Assembly: GCF_042675645.1 (NCBI RefSeq)
Contig: NZ_JBHTJH010000017.1
Span: forward strand, 1,309,336 to 1,373,335
From: Sungkyunkwania multivorans
Lineage (GTDB): Bacteria; Bacteroidota; Bacteroidia; Flavobacteriales; Flavobacteriaceae
Reading direction: 5' to 3'
Length of the DNA stretch: 64,000 bases
The stretch's first letter is position 1, and every line of letters begins with the position of its first letter. The position numbers and the translations under genes are program-made. Below, in pieces: positions 44,463-53,967 of this stretch. The notes beneath the pieces are model-generated. The model was given only the letters and a program-made list of their open reading frames with translations. It was not told where the DNA came from and searched no databases.

Positions 44463-45314
44463 TTATTCGACCCTGATTGAAAAATTATCGACGTACAACT
44501 CAATATTACCTGCGGTCGGATTCGCTGTTGCTCCAATTTGAACACGTTCGTACATCAATGGTTCTTGTAAGGTAAAGTCGATTCCCTGATTGGCAAAAAC
44601 AGCTGCAAAAATTTGGGCATTTGGCATGTTCATACCATTCTCGTCAATCACCACGTTACCATCGATGGCCAATTTGTTACTTCCATTGTCGTCATCAGAC
44701 ATGGTCATTTCCCATTTCACAGAAACCCATTGATCACGCGGAAATCGAAAACTTGTTTGATGAAGGGTTGTTCCTGATATTTTTCCTCGTTCTATGGAAA
44801 GATAGTCATTACCGCCAGACATCATGAGTCTTACTCCTGGGCATTGGTTTTCTGCGCCATAGTTGTCACCAACGGTGGGATCCCAACAAGAACAGCATTC
44901 GAGATCGATAAGCAAGAGATTTTCAAGGGATGCGGTGTCATTTATATAGAAATCCGCAGTGATCGTAACCAGATTCCCTGGCTCAATAGTTAAGCCATTC
45001 TTCTCAATATCGATCTTCGATAATTGTGCATCTGACTGATAAGCTAGAAAGCGGATCGCATTTCTACCTTCAGTAAATTCGTTACTGATTATGGAAATCT
45101 CGTTTACAGCGCTCGATGGATTGGTCTGTTGTATGGTGGACCACCTCTGACCATTTGATGGAAATAGCTCGTCCAAGGCATCATTCTGGGTTTCAAAACC
45201 ATCAACAAAAGAATAATTATCTCCTACAGGTTCTTTTCCATTATACGTTTCTTGACTGCAAGAAATAGGGATCAAACAGAGGAGTGCAATTAAAAGGGGC
45301 TTCATTCTTTTCAT
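44463..45314 (-). CDS. Secreted lipoprotein with jelly-roll-like domain
   Basis: A 283-residue lipoprotein (lipobox PISCSQ, Cys19). After cleavage it shows VDGFETQND, WSTIQQTNPSSAVNEISII and repeated beta-rich segments such as QWVSVKWEMTMSDDD and NIELYVDNFSIRVE. This is the pattern of concanavalin-A-like or polysaccharide-lyase-like jelly rolls that bind or cleave carbohydrates. It has a Cys cluster ECCSCWDPT. No catalytic residues can be named, so a carbohydrate role is only a suggestion. Confidence 0.6.
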   Translation of the reverse strand: MKRMKPLLIALLCLIPISCSQETYNGKEPVGDNYSFVDGFETQNDALDELFPSNGQRWSTIQQTNPSSAVNEISIISNEFTEGRNAIRFLAYQSDAQLSKIDIEKNGLTIEPGNLVTITADFYINDTASLENLLLIDLECCSCWDPTVGDNYGAENQCPGVRLMMSGGNDYLSIERGKISGTTLHQTSFRFPRDQWVSVKWEMTMSDDDNGSNKLAIDGNVVIDENGMNMPNAQIFAAVFANQGIDFTLQEPLMYERVQIGATANPTAGNIELYVDNFSIRVE

Positions 45315-45417
45315 AAAGATTGAACGTTCTAAAAATCATCTTGTTGTAAGTTTTTTTAAGATTTTATGACATTTTCAGATGCGATGGTCTTTCAACATCG
45401 ATAAATGAGAGATGATG

Positions 45418-45458
45418 CAATTATAATTTCTTGGTCGGTGCGTTGTAAATTATAATTG
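45418..45458. repeat. Perfect 12-base inverted repeat
   Basis: CAATTATAATTT at 45418-45429 is repeated inverted as AAATTATAATTG at 45447-45458 with 17 bases between. It lies about 100 bases upstream of the minus-strand lipoprotein gene and could be an operator or hairpin. Confidence 0.45.
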
Positions 45459-45477
45459 ACCTTTGCAGAGGTATTTG

Positions 45478-45554
45478 AAGACTGCCGAGTACGATCATCA
45501 TTCATTGTTTCTGGTCTGCACCACCAAGCATTTAAGGTTTCGGCAGTCTTTTTA
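45478..45554 (+). ncRNA. Candidate small RNA closed by an 11-base stem
   Basis: AAGACTGCCGA at 45478-45488 pairs perfectly with TCGGCAGTCTT at 45540-45550, followed by a short T tract. On the plus strand this would give an RNA of about 77 bases with paired ends and a terminator-like 3' end. Its 3' part is antisense to the last codons of the next gene. No strong promoter box was found, so the call is weak. Confidence 0.2.
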
Positions 45555-46197
45555 GACCGAATCTATAGAAGTAGAAGATAAATCCAAGGATGATCAATAT
45601 TCCTAAGGCCGATGGGATATATTGGCTATGCGGTTGATACTGTTCCAAGACTGTTCCACTGAAGGCCGAAAGCAACGCTGCAAAGGCACTGGTCATTTTA
45701 TAAATATGCTCGTAGACCCATATTTTCTTCTTCTTGTAGTGCTCTTTCGGGATCAGATATCTTAGAACATCGTAGATCACCACTAAAAGTAATGCACCAG
45801 CGGTGCTATAGATAATGATAGGTTCCCATATCATACCGATGGACTTAAAATAATATAAAAAGTACAGTAGCACCACGAGACTGATGATCGCCGCAAGAAT
45901 GTCGATCACCTTTGGGACATTCGCTTTGTTCACCAATACTCTGAAGCCCGAAAACGAAACATATCCGCTAAGAACGGTAATGACAAGCAGAAAGGTATTT
46001 CTTCCAAAGATAAAGACCCCGACCAATCCGGTGAATATCACAATGGAAATGAATCTCAAAAAGTATTTACCACTGTTATTATGTAATTTATCTCCTTTGA
46101 TACTTAACAGCGCGACAAGGCCCAAGAGCAATGCAATAGAACCCGCTACGATATGTAATATAATGTTGAATTTATGCAATATTTCCATAGATGACAT
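45532..46197 (-). CDS. Seven-helix membrane protein (DUF2306-like)
   Basis: I start at ATG 46197 (MSSMEILHKFNIILHIVAGS); 22 further upstream codons are open but look noncoding. The 221-residue protein has about seven hydrophobic helices, an early His in the first helix and a conserved-looking YLIPKEHYKKKKIWVYEHIY between helices 5 and 6. This resembles predicted heme- or ion-related membrane proteins of the DUF2306 type. It is 188 bases from the LytTR regulator on the same strand and may be its target. Function unknown. Confidence 0.65.
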   Translation of the reverse strand: MSSMEILHKFNIILHIVAGSIALLLGLVALLSIKGDKLHNNSGKYFLRFISIVIFTGLVGVFIFGRNTFLLVITVLSGYVSFSGFRVLVNKANVPKVIDILAAIISLVVLLYFLYYFKSIGMIWEPIIIYSTAGALLLVVIYDVLRYLIPKEHYKKKKIWVYEHIYKMTSAFAALLSAFSGTVLEQYQPHSQYIPSALGILIILGFIFYFYRFGLKRLPKP

Positions 46198-46385
46198 TGT
46201 ATTTAAATGATGAAGCGTGGTGATATGGACGCTCAATTTTGACTGCAAGCAATGGAAAACCAATTGATTATAAAAGGGAAATAGTGCGAACGGTCAAAAT
46301 ATACAGTGAATGACATCGCATAAACGGTGAATGGATCGGTCACAAGATAAAAAGTGGAATGCCCAGCTGTCTTTATCGCTTCTCG

Positions 46386-47222
46386 TCAGTTGATCTTGAT
46401 CAGATTTCGAATCGTTGTTGAGTAGCTCTTGCTGGAGGTGATGGAAGCTATGTTGCTTTTGTCAAATTGAATGATGTATCGTCCGTTTAAGTGCGGTTTG
46501 ATCAGTTTGATATGTTCCTTGTTTACAATATACTTTCGATGTACCCTAGAGAATTTATCGTTCAAACGTTTTGCAAGAAATAGAAGCGAGTAGTCACAGA
46601 GCTTTTTCTCACCCATCACGGTATAGGCGAAAGAATAGTTGTCGAAAGCTTCAAAATAGACGATATCTTGAAGGGGGATCAACAAAATGTTATCACCTTG
46701 TTTTACTGGAACGCTGGTAATGATCTCGGTAGGGTCGCTAGGTTGAAGCGTGTTTTTTTTTAAAGGAACAGGTTCCTTCTGTTGCTCACCAGATTTGACA
46801 TTGTCACTTCTGTTAAAGTTATATTGATAAAAACTAATGCCTAGCACCAACGAAATGATCCCATTGAAGAGATACATTTTACGCGCTGATAACGGTTTGA
46901 ATTGCCGGTTTTCAAATACCAATGATCGTAACATTTGGTCCACTTCTGTAGCAATCCCCGCCATCAAAAAACATAAAATCGCAATAGTGCCATACCGCAA
47001 CCATCTCGATTTTAGATGCAGCTCCAACCAAGATCTGTTAAGCCCAATGGTAACCAGCGAATACCCGATGATCAAACTTGTTGATATCGATAGCATGGTC
47101 CATTGAATCCAATTAAGATCGCTATGTATGCTATAGTTTGCGGTCCCTATCCCAACGCCCACAAGCAGCATTTGAGGTAAAAATCTAAATGCTCTTTTAA
47201 AATTGATTTTTTCGATGCCCAT
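46386..47222 (-). CDS. Membrane-anchored LytTR transcription regulator
   Basis: The 278-residue protein has about four membrane helices in its first 140 residues. A linker follows, then a C-terminal LytTR DNA-binding domain from about residue 170: LIPLQDIVYFEAFDNYSFAY, RLNDKFSRVHRKYIVNKEHI and LNGRYIIQF. There is no receiver domain, so it probably senses a membrane signal directly. I start at ATG 47222; a TTG three codons earlier is possible. Neighbouring membrane protein genes are likely targets. Confidence 0.87.
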   Translation of the reverse strand: MGIEKINFKRAFRFLPQMLLVGVGIGTANYSIHSDLNWIQWTMLSISTSLIIGYSLVTIGLNRSWLELHLKSRWLRYGTIAILCFLMAGIATEVDQMLRSLVFENRQFKPLSARKMYLFNGIISLVLGISFYQYNFNRSDNVKSGEQQKEPVPLKKNTLQPSDPTEIITSVPVKQGDNILLIPLQDIVYFEAFDNYSFAYTVMGEKKLCDYSLLFLAKRLNDKFSRVHRKYIVNKEHIKLIKPHLNGRYIIQFDKSNIASITSSKSYSTTIRNLIKIN

Positions 47223-47592
47223 TCTGTTCAAATATAGCTTCTTTGGTAGAGGCGATATTCATTTTATGATCTTCGTTATAAATTTAAAGTTACTAATTTT
47301 CGATGGTCTACATTTTTGAGTATTTGTGTGGGTCATAGGACATCACTTCTAAAAGTTTGTCGTATAGTGACCATATTTTTGCAATTTGAACTTTTTTGAA
47401 GGTCCACCTACTCTTGCTGCCATCCGTCCTCCGCCCCTTTGAGGTCTTTTATGGCAAGCCATGAAGCTTGAGCAATGGTGAGAGGCGCCTCGTTGAGGAA
47501 GAATTAAATACTAATTGGCCATTACTTAATTTGGACTTGCTAGGAACATATTAAAATTGGTAGAATTGATCCCGATTTAATATTGAGTTCGT
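47223..47592. other. Intergenic region, no gene seen
   Basis: This 370-base gap holds no reading frame that I trust. CCCGAT/ATCGGG near 47567-47608 followed by seven T is hairpin-like on the plus strand and overlaps the end of the following minus-strand gene. TATTTTTG near 47370 matches a plus-strand -7 box but leads to no gene. Confidence 0.4.
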
Positions 47593-48246
47593 CTATCGGG
47601 TTTTTTTAACATTCCATAGCGCAATGGTTGATGCGGTGAAAAATACGATAAGAATTAAATTAAGGTAGCCTCCCATGATGATCGTCCACCACTTTCCACT
47701 AAGCAATTCCCCTAATACGTCTTTTATTAAGAAAGGGATCAATGGAAAAAACAATATCATCCAACGAGGATAGAACGTTTTCTTTTTCCATACTTGAAAG
47801 ATGAAGATGAGAGAGCATATTGCAAAAAGAGGATATACGAATAGTCGTAAAATATCATTAATGTCACTTGCCAATCGTACGCTTTCTTTTAGGTCGAGAC
47901 CATTTTCAATAGCCAACTTTGCGCTAGTAGCAATTGCAACAAAGGCACCGTGTATAACGCCATAGGCGATAAGGATGCCACCAAGACTTACCAACATCAT
48001 ATTTCTTAATAATGGCTTTGAAGGTTTAAAGGCGTAGTATACCTGTCCTAGCCCAAGAATGTAGAACCATGCGGCGATCAGGGCAGATACACCGCTCAGC
48101 GCTATTCGGTTGTCGGCGGCGTATGCCATATTTTTTAGAAAATTTGTGCTTTCGGCATCGTAATAGAACAACATGTCTCCCGCGAATAATATTATTCCTC
48201 CTAAGACCCCAAAGATCCCCGATGATCTTATCCAATGTTTAGTCAT
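47593..48246 (-). CDS. Six-helix membrane protein, unknown function
   Basis: A 217-residue polytopic protein with about six hydrophobic helices. It opens with HWIRSSGIFGVLGGIILFAGDMLFYY and contains ALIAAWFYILGLGQVYYAF and YGVIHGAFVAIATSAKLA. The pattern is that of the DUF6796 group of predicted membrane proteins, a tentative match. There is no catalytic motif. It stands alone, with gaps of about 300 bases on both sides. Confidence 0.6.
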   Translation of the reverse strand: MTKHWIRSSGIFGVLGGIILFAGDMLFYYDAESTNFLKNMAYAADNRIALSGVSALIAAWFYILGLGQVYYAFKPSKPLLRNMMLVSLGGILIAYGVIHGAFVAIATSAKLAIENGLDLKESVRLASDINDILRLFVYPLFAICSLIFIFQVWKKKTFYPRWMILFFPLIPFLIKDVLGELLSGKWWTIIMGGYLNLILIVFFTASTIALWNVKKTR

Positions 48247-48537
48247 AGTGCTTATTGTTGGTTTGGTTTTTAGCTGATTTTTTGTTTAAGGTCCATTTTT
48301 TCTTTTAGAATCATTCGTATCATGATTTGCCCGACCTTGGTCATGGGATCGATCAACACGCGCTATATCTACTAATGTCTAGATGGCTGAAGACCAAATT
48401 TTACTTAGATTAAAGATAGCCATTTATAGTAAATTCATCATTTGTAAGGTGAGGTGCTAAATTTTAATTTGGTTCCTTAGTAGATGTTAGGGTCTAGAGA
48501 TGCTCAAGTAATATATAGATTTCCTATTCTGGGACAG
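48247..48537. other. Intergenic region, no gene seen
   Basis: The 291 bases between the membrane protein and hydrolase genes show no coding, RNA or repeat signal that I can support. Confidence 0.5.
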
Positions 48538-49575
48538 TTAATTTTCTTTTGAACCATAAAGATATTCACTCGCCATTTTACTCATTTCTTTATAATCGTG
48601 TCCTATGTTAGGTACTATCTCTAGTTTCCAATTGAATTCCAAATCTGATTCGTGGGCTATTTTTTTCGATTCATTATAGAAATAGATCCCTCTTTCCAAT
48701 CGATGTATTCCTTGACGGTCTACTTCTGGCGAGCGCCTTAGGTCTCCCCTTGTTTCATTCGCATCATCCTTTTCGCCTAGAAACAGCACAAGCTCTTTGC
48801 TAAAGTCGAGTCTGTTGGCCGATTCTCTAATGTTACGAAGCCCATATGGAAATATATCCTTAGTTGTTGGAATAGTATACCAACCAGCGTTTGAAGCCAG
48901 AATTCTATCAGCTTTATTTTCTGGTTTAAAAATAGCAAGCCTATGTAAGATCTGTCCACCAGCCGAATGTCCGAACATGTCGTAATGTTCGCAGGTCAAA
49001 TTCAGTTTTGTCTTGACCAGCTCGAACGTTCGATCAAAATCCTCAAATATCCATTTTTCAGGATCTTGGTTTATCTTGAATGTTTCGTTGCTCACATCCA
49101 CATCGTAGATCATCTGTGCTAGATTGTAGCTCCAAAATTCTGGATAATATCTTTCTTGATATTCAGGAGAGAGGACCAACAAGCCGTATTTTTCTGAAGC
49201 TTCCTTCCAGGCATCGCGATAATCTTTTCCATTTCTTCCAGCTCCGGGGATAACAAAAATCACCTTCGAATCCTTCCTGAAGTTTTTTGGTCTGTGGTAG
49301 TGGATCAAAATGGTTTTGCCTTTGTAATCACCACCCTCAATCAAAAACGCACCCGAACCTTCTTTGATGTCGATATCATTCACCACCAAACTCAGACGGG
49401 CTTCCAATTCGGTTTTCAGTACGAGTTCCATGTTGCAATTTGAGCAGTTTCCCGCTTTTGAAAAGGTCAAACTGTCACAATTCAGACCACAAGGTGGACA
49501 AACATAGTCTCCTTCTGTATCTTGGCACGACCCTATTAAAACGGTAAAAAGCAGCAACAATATTCTTAATTTCAT
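48538..49575 (-). CDS. Lipoprotein alpha/beta hydrolase with Cys-rich metal-binding head
   Basis: I start at ATG 49575, which gives MKLRILLLLFTVLIGSC with lipobox Cys17. A short Cys-rich domain follows (CPPCGLNCD, then GNCSNCNMELV), like the heavy-metal-binding zinc ribbon in exported metal-handling proteins. The hydrolase domain has VIFVIPGAGRNGKDYRDAW (oxyanion region), the nucleophile elbow FGHSAGGQI near residue 217 and a late His in IVPNIGHDYKEM. Such poly-esterase-like enzymes cleave esters outside the cell. The fusion of the two parts is unusual but seen in Bacteroidota. Confidence 0.75.
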   Translation of the reverse strand: MKLRILLLLFTVLIGSCQDTEGDYVCPPCGLNCDSLTFSKAGNCSNCNMELVLKTELEARLSLVVNDIDIKEGSGAFLIEGGDYKGKTILIHYHRPKNFRKDSKVIFVIPGAGRNGKDYRDAWKEASEKYGLLVLSPEYQERYYPEFWSYNLAQMIYDVDVSNETFKINQDPEKWIFEDFDRTFELVKTKLNLTCEHYDMFGHSAGGQILHRLAIFKPENKADRILASNAGWYTIPTTKDIFPYGLRNIRESANRLDFSKELVLFLGEKDDANETRGDLRRSPEVDRQGIHRLERGIYFYNESKKIAHESDLEFNWKLEIVPNIGHDYKEMSKMASEYLYGSKEN

Positions 49576-49858
49576 ATTGGATGTACGTCTTGAAGGCCTG
49601 TAGTGATCTCTACTATCATTTTGGCCCATTTTTATGTATCAGACAATTTAATAAATATAAACGAGCCACACCTAAAGAGTTCGATCTAAGAAGGGAATAT
49701 AAGCGCTACCTGTCAACTCAAAACTAAGGATTTGTATGAGTCCAATCTAAACACTACCAACGTGAAAATATCCTTTGCCCGAAGGTGGCGCCGAAGCCAA
49801 GTGAAGGGAGATCTCTTGGATTCTCTAGGCCAAAAATAGCCTAAGGTAAGCTTGGTCA

Positions 49859-50377
49859 TTACGAAGCTGGTACTTCTGTATCATTGAATTGTTTGACCAG
49901 TTTAATGATCGGTTGAATACTATTCTTATCGACATGATCAAATCCATGGCGCTCATCTTTGCTAGCTTGGGGATCGGGATTCATCAACGAGCCCATCCAC
50001 AATATCTGTCGAACCCACCAACTCACTTTTGAATGGTCTAGCTTGCCGCGCAGGGCTACATGCTCAATTTTTGAGGCAAACTCAGAAGGGAGGGAATCAG
50101 CGACCCATCTGTTGAGTTTATCGCTTTCTCCCGCACCAGAGACGGAGAACAATATCTTTGTCCTGCCTTGAAGCTTTGACAAATTGGCCCTTATCCACTT
50201 TCGGATGGTCAACTTGAAGTAGAGGATGGAACTGCCTAATATCACATATTCATACTTTGAAGGGTCGGCCATGGGGTCTTTGATATCAAATACGGGTAAG
50301 CCCGTAGCTTCGCTGATCCATTTGGCATATTGTTCTGTGCTTCCGTACTTGCCAGAGAAAAAAATTGCCCCGTTCAT
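49859..50377 (-). CDS. Flavodoxin-domain protein (HemG-like)
   Basis: I start at ATG 50377 (MNGAIFFSGKYGSTEQYAKW), where the flavodoxin fold begins; twelve further codons upstream reach 50413. The 172-residue protein has the FMN phosphate loop SGKYGSTEQYA, then YEYVILGSSILYFKL and TKILFSVSGAGESDK. Size and motifs resemble menaquinone-dependent protoporphyrinogen oxidase HemG and related flavodoxins. It is 37 bases downstream of the FAD oxidoreductase on the same strand, so the two flavoproteins probably form one operon. Confidence 0.75.
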   Translation of the reverse strand: MNGAIFFSGKYGSTEQYAKWISEATGLPVFDIKDPMADPSKYEYVILGSSILYFKLTIRKWIRANLSKLQGRTKILFSVSGAGESDKLNRWVADSLPSEFASKIEHVALRGKLDHSKVSWWVRQILWMGSLMNPDPQASKDERHGFDHVDKNSIQPIIKLVKQFNDTEVPAS

Positions 50378-50414
50378 TGCGTATTGCTTTTGTTGTTCGT
50401 AGCGAAAATTCAAA

Positions 50415-52250
50415 TTAGCTCATCGGTCCAAATACGATCGCTTTGTCTCCATGATCCAGTAGTTCACAGCTTTTAGAGAAGCTGCTGTTATCCGTTTTTA
50501 TTTGAAACTTCAAGTTTTTGTCCGCCCCATCGGCATCTACCGGAAGCCAGCGATAAGGTAGATCTAGCGTTGATTCTTTCGGGTTGATGAGTTCAAGGAT
50601 GGCATACTCACCGCCGAGATCTTCTAGACCGGCTGGTTTCGTAAAGGACAATTCTAGTGTTTTACCATCTATAGCTTTACTTCCTATAAGCTGAACCACC
50701 CTATCATCAACATACTTCTTATCATCACATTCTGACCAAATTTTATCCTGATTCATTTGCAATGCAGCCAAGAAACCTCCCTGAATTGAACCTTCGAAAC
50801 CACCTCCTGGGAAAGCCCAGGCCGATGCAAAGTATAGGTTAGGGATCAAGAAATTGTTTCTAAATCGTTTATTCGCTATTTGATCTTGGGTTTGGGCGTA
50901 ACCATAAACCGAACCGCTTGGGTTGGAGGTATAGCGTTCAATGGTCTTGGAGGTGGATACCTCGTAGTATTCGATACTTTTTCGAATACCTGGATATTGC
51001 TTTTCTAATCGTTGCAGTAACACTTGTGCTACTTCTTCTTTTTTTGCGTCGTAGTCTTCCTTGTTCAAGTGTTCCCAATCTTCAATATAATCCACAGCAC
51101 AAATTACACCCTCAGATTTGTGTGGCGGCGCCAGTCCGGCATCTACCTTGTTATAGTCTACAAAAATGAATCTGCGTTTAGACCAATCGCCATGATGGTT
51201 ATTTTTTATATCCCGTAAGGAAGTTACACCCTCTCCTTCAAAAACATTTGAATAGTATTTTACACCAAACTTTTTAACATCTGTATTAAAACCAAGATAT
51301 ACGCATAACAGTGAACATGAATTGGTCTTTGAACTGATCTTTTCTCGTAGCTGGTTCGAATAAGGCTCGTCCAGCAGCGATGGTACTAAAGGAATGGCAC
51401 AATTGGCTATTACATTATCACATAAAATGGTGGTTGGCTTTGCATTCTCATTAAAACTATCACGGAATGTAACTCCAGTTGCTTTGCCGTTATTGGTAAG
51501 GATTTTTTCAGCCTTTTTACCCAACAGAACACTGCCACCATTTTTTTCTATATAGGAAGCAAGATAATTGGAAAGCTGTTGTGATCCGCCTTTTATAAAG
51601 TGGCCACCGTTCTCAATAAAGCCTGAAAATGGTATACCAAAGTAAAACATGGATAAGGTATAAGGGTCATCTCCCCAATAAACAAGATGGGCTATGAGAT
51701 CCAATTTTGCTTTTTCATTGGTAATGTATTGATCTAACCAAGACCCAACCGTATGTTTTGTTGCTGCTACGAGGTTAGGATAAAGTAACGGCATCAATGG
51801 ATACATCAGTTTTCGTTTTAAAGGCGAGCGTGGCTGGTTGGTTGCTTCGGCTCGTACTCCTGCAATGAGCTTCATAAAACGATTGATCCCTTTTTCGTCT
51901 TCGGGATACTTGTCTATCAATGCCTTGGTAGCGGCATCATAGCCATGTGGCAACACAAAATCTTCTTTATCAGAAACCACTCCGTAAAACTCCGGCACTT
52001 TTTCGAATTGAACATTTTTGTCCACCTCTAACATTTTGAAAATACGGGTAATTGAGCCATTTTCAGTGAGGCCGCTCATTTCATGTAAGCCGACTTCTAC
52101 AATGAAATCTCCGCGCTTAAAGGTAGTGGCACAGCCACCTGGTTTATGGTGTTGCTCTAACAGCAGTACTTTTTTTCCGAATTTTGAAAGGGTTGCTCCA
52201 GCGGTTAGCCCCGCTAGACCTCCTCCAATGACAATGGTATTGTATTTCAT
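50415..52250 (-). CDS. FAD-dependent oxidoreductase of the phytoene desaturase/RetSat type
   Basis: A 611-residue flavoprotein. It opens with TIVIGGGLAGLTAGATLSKF, the FAD dinucleotide motif, then LLEQHHKPGGCATTF. It ends its fold with LYFASAWAFPGGGFEGSIQG near residue 485, as in carotenoid isomerases, phytoene desaturases and all-trans-retinol 13,14-reductases. A C-terminal extension of about 110 residues is beta-rich. The substrate is probably a polyene or other hydrophobic compound; this is inference. A palindrome like a Fur box lies 75 bases upstream and a flavodoxin gene follows. Confidence 0.85.
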   Translation of the reverse strand: MKYNTIVIGGGLAGLTAGATLSKFGKKVLLLEQHHKPGGCATTFKRGDFIVEVGLHEMSGLTENGSITRIFKMLEVDKNVQFEKVPEFYGVVSDKEDFVLPHGYDAATKALIDKYPEDEKGINRFMKLIAGVRAEATNQPRSPLKRKLMYPLMPLLYPNLVAATKHTVGSWLDQYITNEKAKLDLIAHLVYWGDDPYTLSMFYFGIPFSGFIENGGHFIKGGSQQLSNYLASYIEKNGGSVLLGKKAEKILTNNGKATGVTFRDSFNENAKPTTILCDNVIANCAIPLVPSLLDEPYSNQLREKISSKTNSCSLLCVYLGFNTDVKKFGVKYYSNVFEGEGVTSLRDIKNNHHGDWSKRRFIFVDYNKVDAGLAPPHKSEGVICAVDYIEDWEHLNKEDYDAKKEEVAQVLLQRLEKQYPGIRKSIEYYEVSTSKTIERYTSNPSGSVYGYAQTQDQIANKRFRNNFLIPNLYFASAWAFPGGGFEGSIQGGFLAALQMNQDKIWSECDDKKYVDDRVVQLIGSKAIDGKTLELSFTKPAGLEDLGGEYAILELINPKESTLDLPYRWLPVDADGADKNLKFQIKTDNSSFSKSCELLDHGDKAIVFGPMS

Positions 52251-52610
52251 GGTTGAAGGATTTTATATGGTTGATCATAAAGGAAATAGGATGCTAAAAG
52301 TATGAATTTGTAGCCTGTTTAATAATGATAATTATCATGATGTAGGCCTTACTAGTGAAGGTTAGAATGCAAGGCGGGGAAAGGGATTTCAGCAAGGCAT
52401 TGCTAGTCATGAAGGGGAAGCACCAATATGCGGACGTGCACTTTTGAGGATACACATTAATTGGGAGCTTATCGTTATCTACGGTTTTAGCGATGATACT
52501 GTTTGGAGAAGTTCTGGAGGGATTGTCCGCCCGCGAGTCGGCCGATCAACTATTACAATTTATGTGCGAGTCGTTTAGCAACAAGGAGCCATCGTTATTT
52601 TTGAAGTTTT
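52251..52610. other. Spacer with a palindrome and cassette-like boundary, no gene
   Basis: The 360 bases contain the Fur-like palindrome at 52325. Next to the Nudix gene, on the minus strand, they contain AACGATGGCTCCTTGTTG, which resembles the boundary sequence after two other small genes (60.9 and 63.08 kb). ATAACGAT is repeated directly near 52465 and 52592. No reading frame is convincing. Confidence 0.4.
52325..52338. promoter_or_regulatory. 14-base palindrome resembling a Fur box
   Basis: ATGATAATTATCAT is a perfect palindrome. It shares the TGATAAT/ATTATCA arms of Fur-family operators and lies about 75 bases before the FAD oxidoreductase start. It may place the two flavoprotein genes under metal control. 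AT-rich palindromes can occur by chance. Confidence 0.45.
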
Positions 52611-53009
52611 TCATTCCAAATCTCCATTTTCTTTAAGGAATCTGAATATTTTTTTGTCCACCTCTGATATGATTTCCAAATCACTGTAATTTAGCCACTT
52701 AATTTCTTCAATTTCACTGGTCGGTTTCATTGTTCCGTCATATTTGGCTCTATAGCACGTCATTTTAACTATAATTCCCTCTTTAGCTCCGTCCGATTGC
52801 GCTTTGAAAGTCCCAACATAGTGAATCGTTTGTTTATCAATTGTAATATTCAATTCCTCTGCAATTTCTCTGATCAAGGTCTGTTCATCTGTTTCTCCGA
52901 GTTCTCTCTTTCCTCCTGGAATATAGAATTTCGTTTTCCCCTTGGATTTCGTGCTTAGAATTTGTCCGTTTCTTGTTTCGATAAACGCTATTTTGTCTAC
53001 TTCGTTCAT
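52611..53009 (-). CDS. Nudix hydrolase
   Basis: I start at ATG 53009 (MNEVDKIAFIETRNGQIL); 29 earlier codons are open but unlike the family. The 132-residue protein holds a complete Nudix box, from Gly of GGKRELGETDEQ to REIAEELNI (GX5EX7REUXEEXGU except for the last Gly), after FYIPGG. It should hydrolyse a nucleoside diphosphate linked to another group. Small stand-alone Nudix genes are frequent cargo of gene-cassette arrays. Confidence 0.92.
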   Translation of the reverse strand: MNEVDKIAFIETRNGQILSTKSKGKTKFYIPGGKRELGETDEQTLIREIAEELNITIDKQTIHYVGTFKAQSDGAKEGIIVKMTCYRAKYDGTMKPTSEIEEIKWLNYSDLEIISEVDKKIFRFLKENGDLE

Positions 53010-53190
53010 TTTTGCAGTATTTTGTCTTTGGTCTTGTGCATGGTTTGTTACAGGATGCTGCGATGTCGTGAGATGTTGGGAGACGAGTTGAAGCAATGGT
53101 GTAGGAAATTTGTAGGCGAGTCATGAAGATAGCAATTTCCAAGGAGTTCGGGTCAGGAATTCATCGTATGTATGACAGGCACGCAATGAG

Positions 53191-53967
53191 CTATTTAGGA
53201 CCTTTATCCAGTTTTTTATATAACGGATTCAATGATTTTTTTACTTTTCCTTTGCTCTCATAAAAGTAGGCTCTTCTGCCTTTAATGATCACTTTTTTGC
53301 TTCTCGGCATTCTTTCCCTGTCTAGAGGAACAGTTACTTCAATTTCATAATGATCAGAATTTTTATCCTCAGTTGGTATTTCTATAAAATCAGTGAAACC
53401 GTAGGTGTAAACGCCGATGTTCTCGATATCTCTTTTAGCGATCCTAAAAGTATTGGTCGAATCTAAATTTATGCGATTTCTAATTATTGGCGCCCAGGCA
53501 CAACTTCCGGTGTCATACCATTCTCTTGTGAGATGTTTGTATTTTCTTTTTTTGTTGAAGTACACTGTTAAGATCTCAAATGCTGTCTTCTTTTTCTCAA
53601 TCAACTTTCCATTTTCATAGTATTCATTGTAATGGTTGACTTTTACTTCAATTGAATCGTTGAGGCCAATCTTTTTCTCGGTTATTTTTACAAGCGGTTT
53701 TCGTTTTTTGAGGGTTGGGTTCAATATTACTTCATCATCTTTCGCGATCCAAGTTCCTTTATTCGTAAAGTCTTTGAAGGTTCGTGGATAAATATTGTCA
53801 ACGCTACGCAGTTCAAAAGTTCCATCCTTCTTTAATTCCAATTCGGTTGTCAATGCTTTTCCATTAAGCATCCAGTCACCGTACGTTCCAATATATTCGG
53901 AGCTGTCTGTTTGCGCTTGTAGTTGGATGGCAAATATTGAGATTATTATGTAGAATATCTGTTTCAA
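53191..53967 (-). CDS. Secreted protein, unknown function
   Basis: A 258-residue exported protein with a signal peptide ending in LQLQAQ. The start is TTG. The first half has a lipocalin-like pattern (YIGTYGDWMLNGKALTTELE, KKDGTFELRSVD, GTWIAKDDEVILNP), and the second half is Lys/Arg-rich and beta-rich. A Cys in GSCAWAPI stands alone. I recognise no family and name no function. It lies alone between two spacers. Confidence 0.6.
   Translation of the reverse strand: MKQIFYIIISIFAIQLQAQTDSSEYIGTYGDWMLNGKALTTELELKKDGTFELRSVDNIYPRTFKDFTNKGTWIAKDDEVILNPTLKKRKPLVKITEKKIGLNDSIEVKVNHYNEYYENGKLIEKKKTAFEILTVYFNKKRKYKHLTREWYDTGSCAWAPIIRNRINLDSTNTFRIAKRDIENIGVYTYGFTDFIEIPTEDKNSDHYEIEVTVPLDRERMPRSKKVIIKGRRAYFYESKGKVKKSLNPLYKKLDKGPK

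Noticed and set aside
47567..47608. Plus-strand terminator CCCGAT...ATCGGG with T tract
   Set aside because: No plus-strand gene or promoter leads to it and one arm is coding sequence of the minus-strand gene; kept only as a remark.
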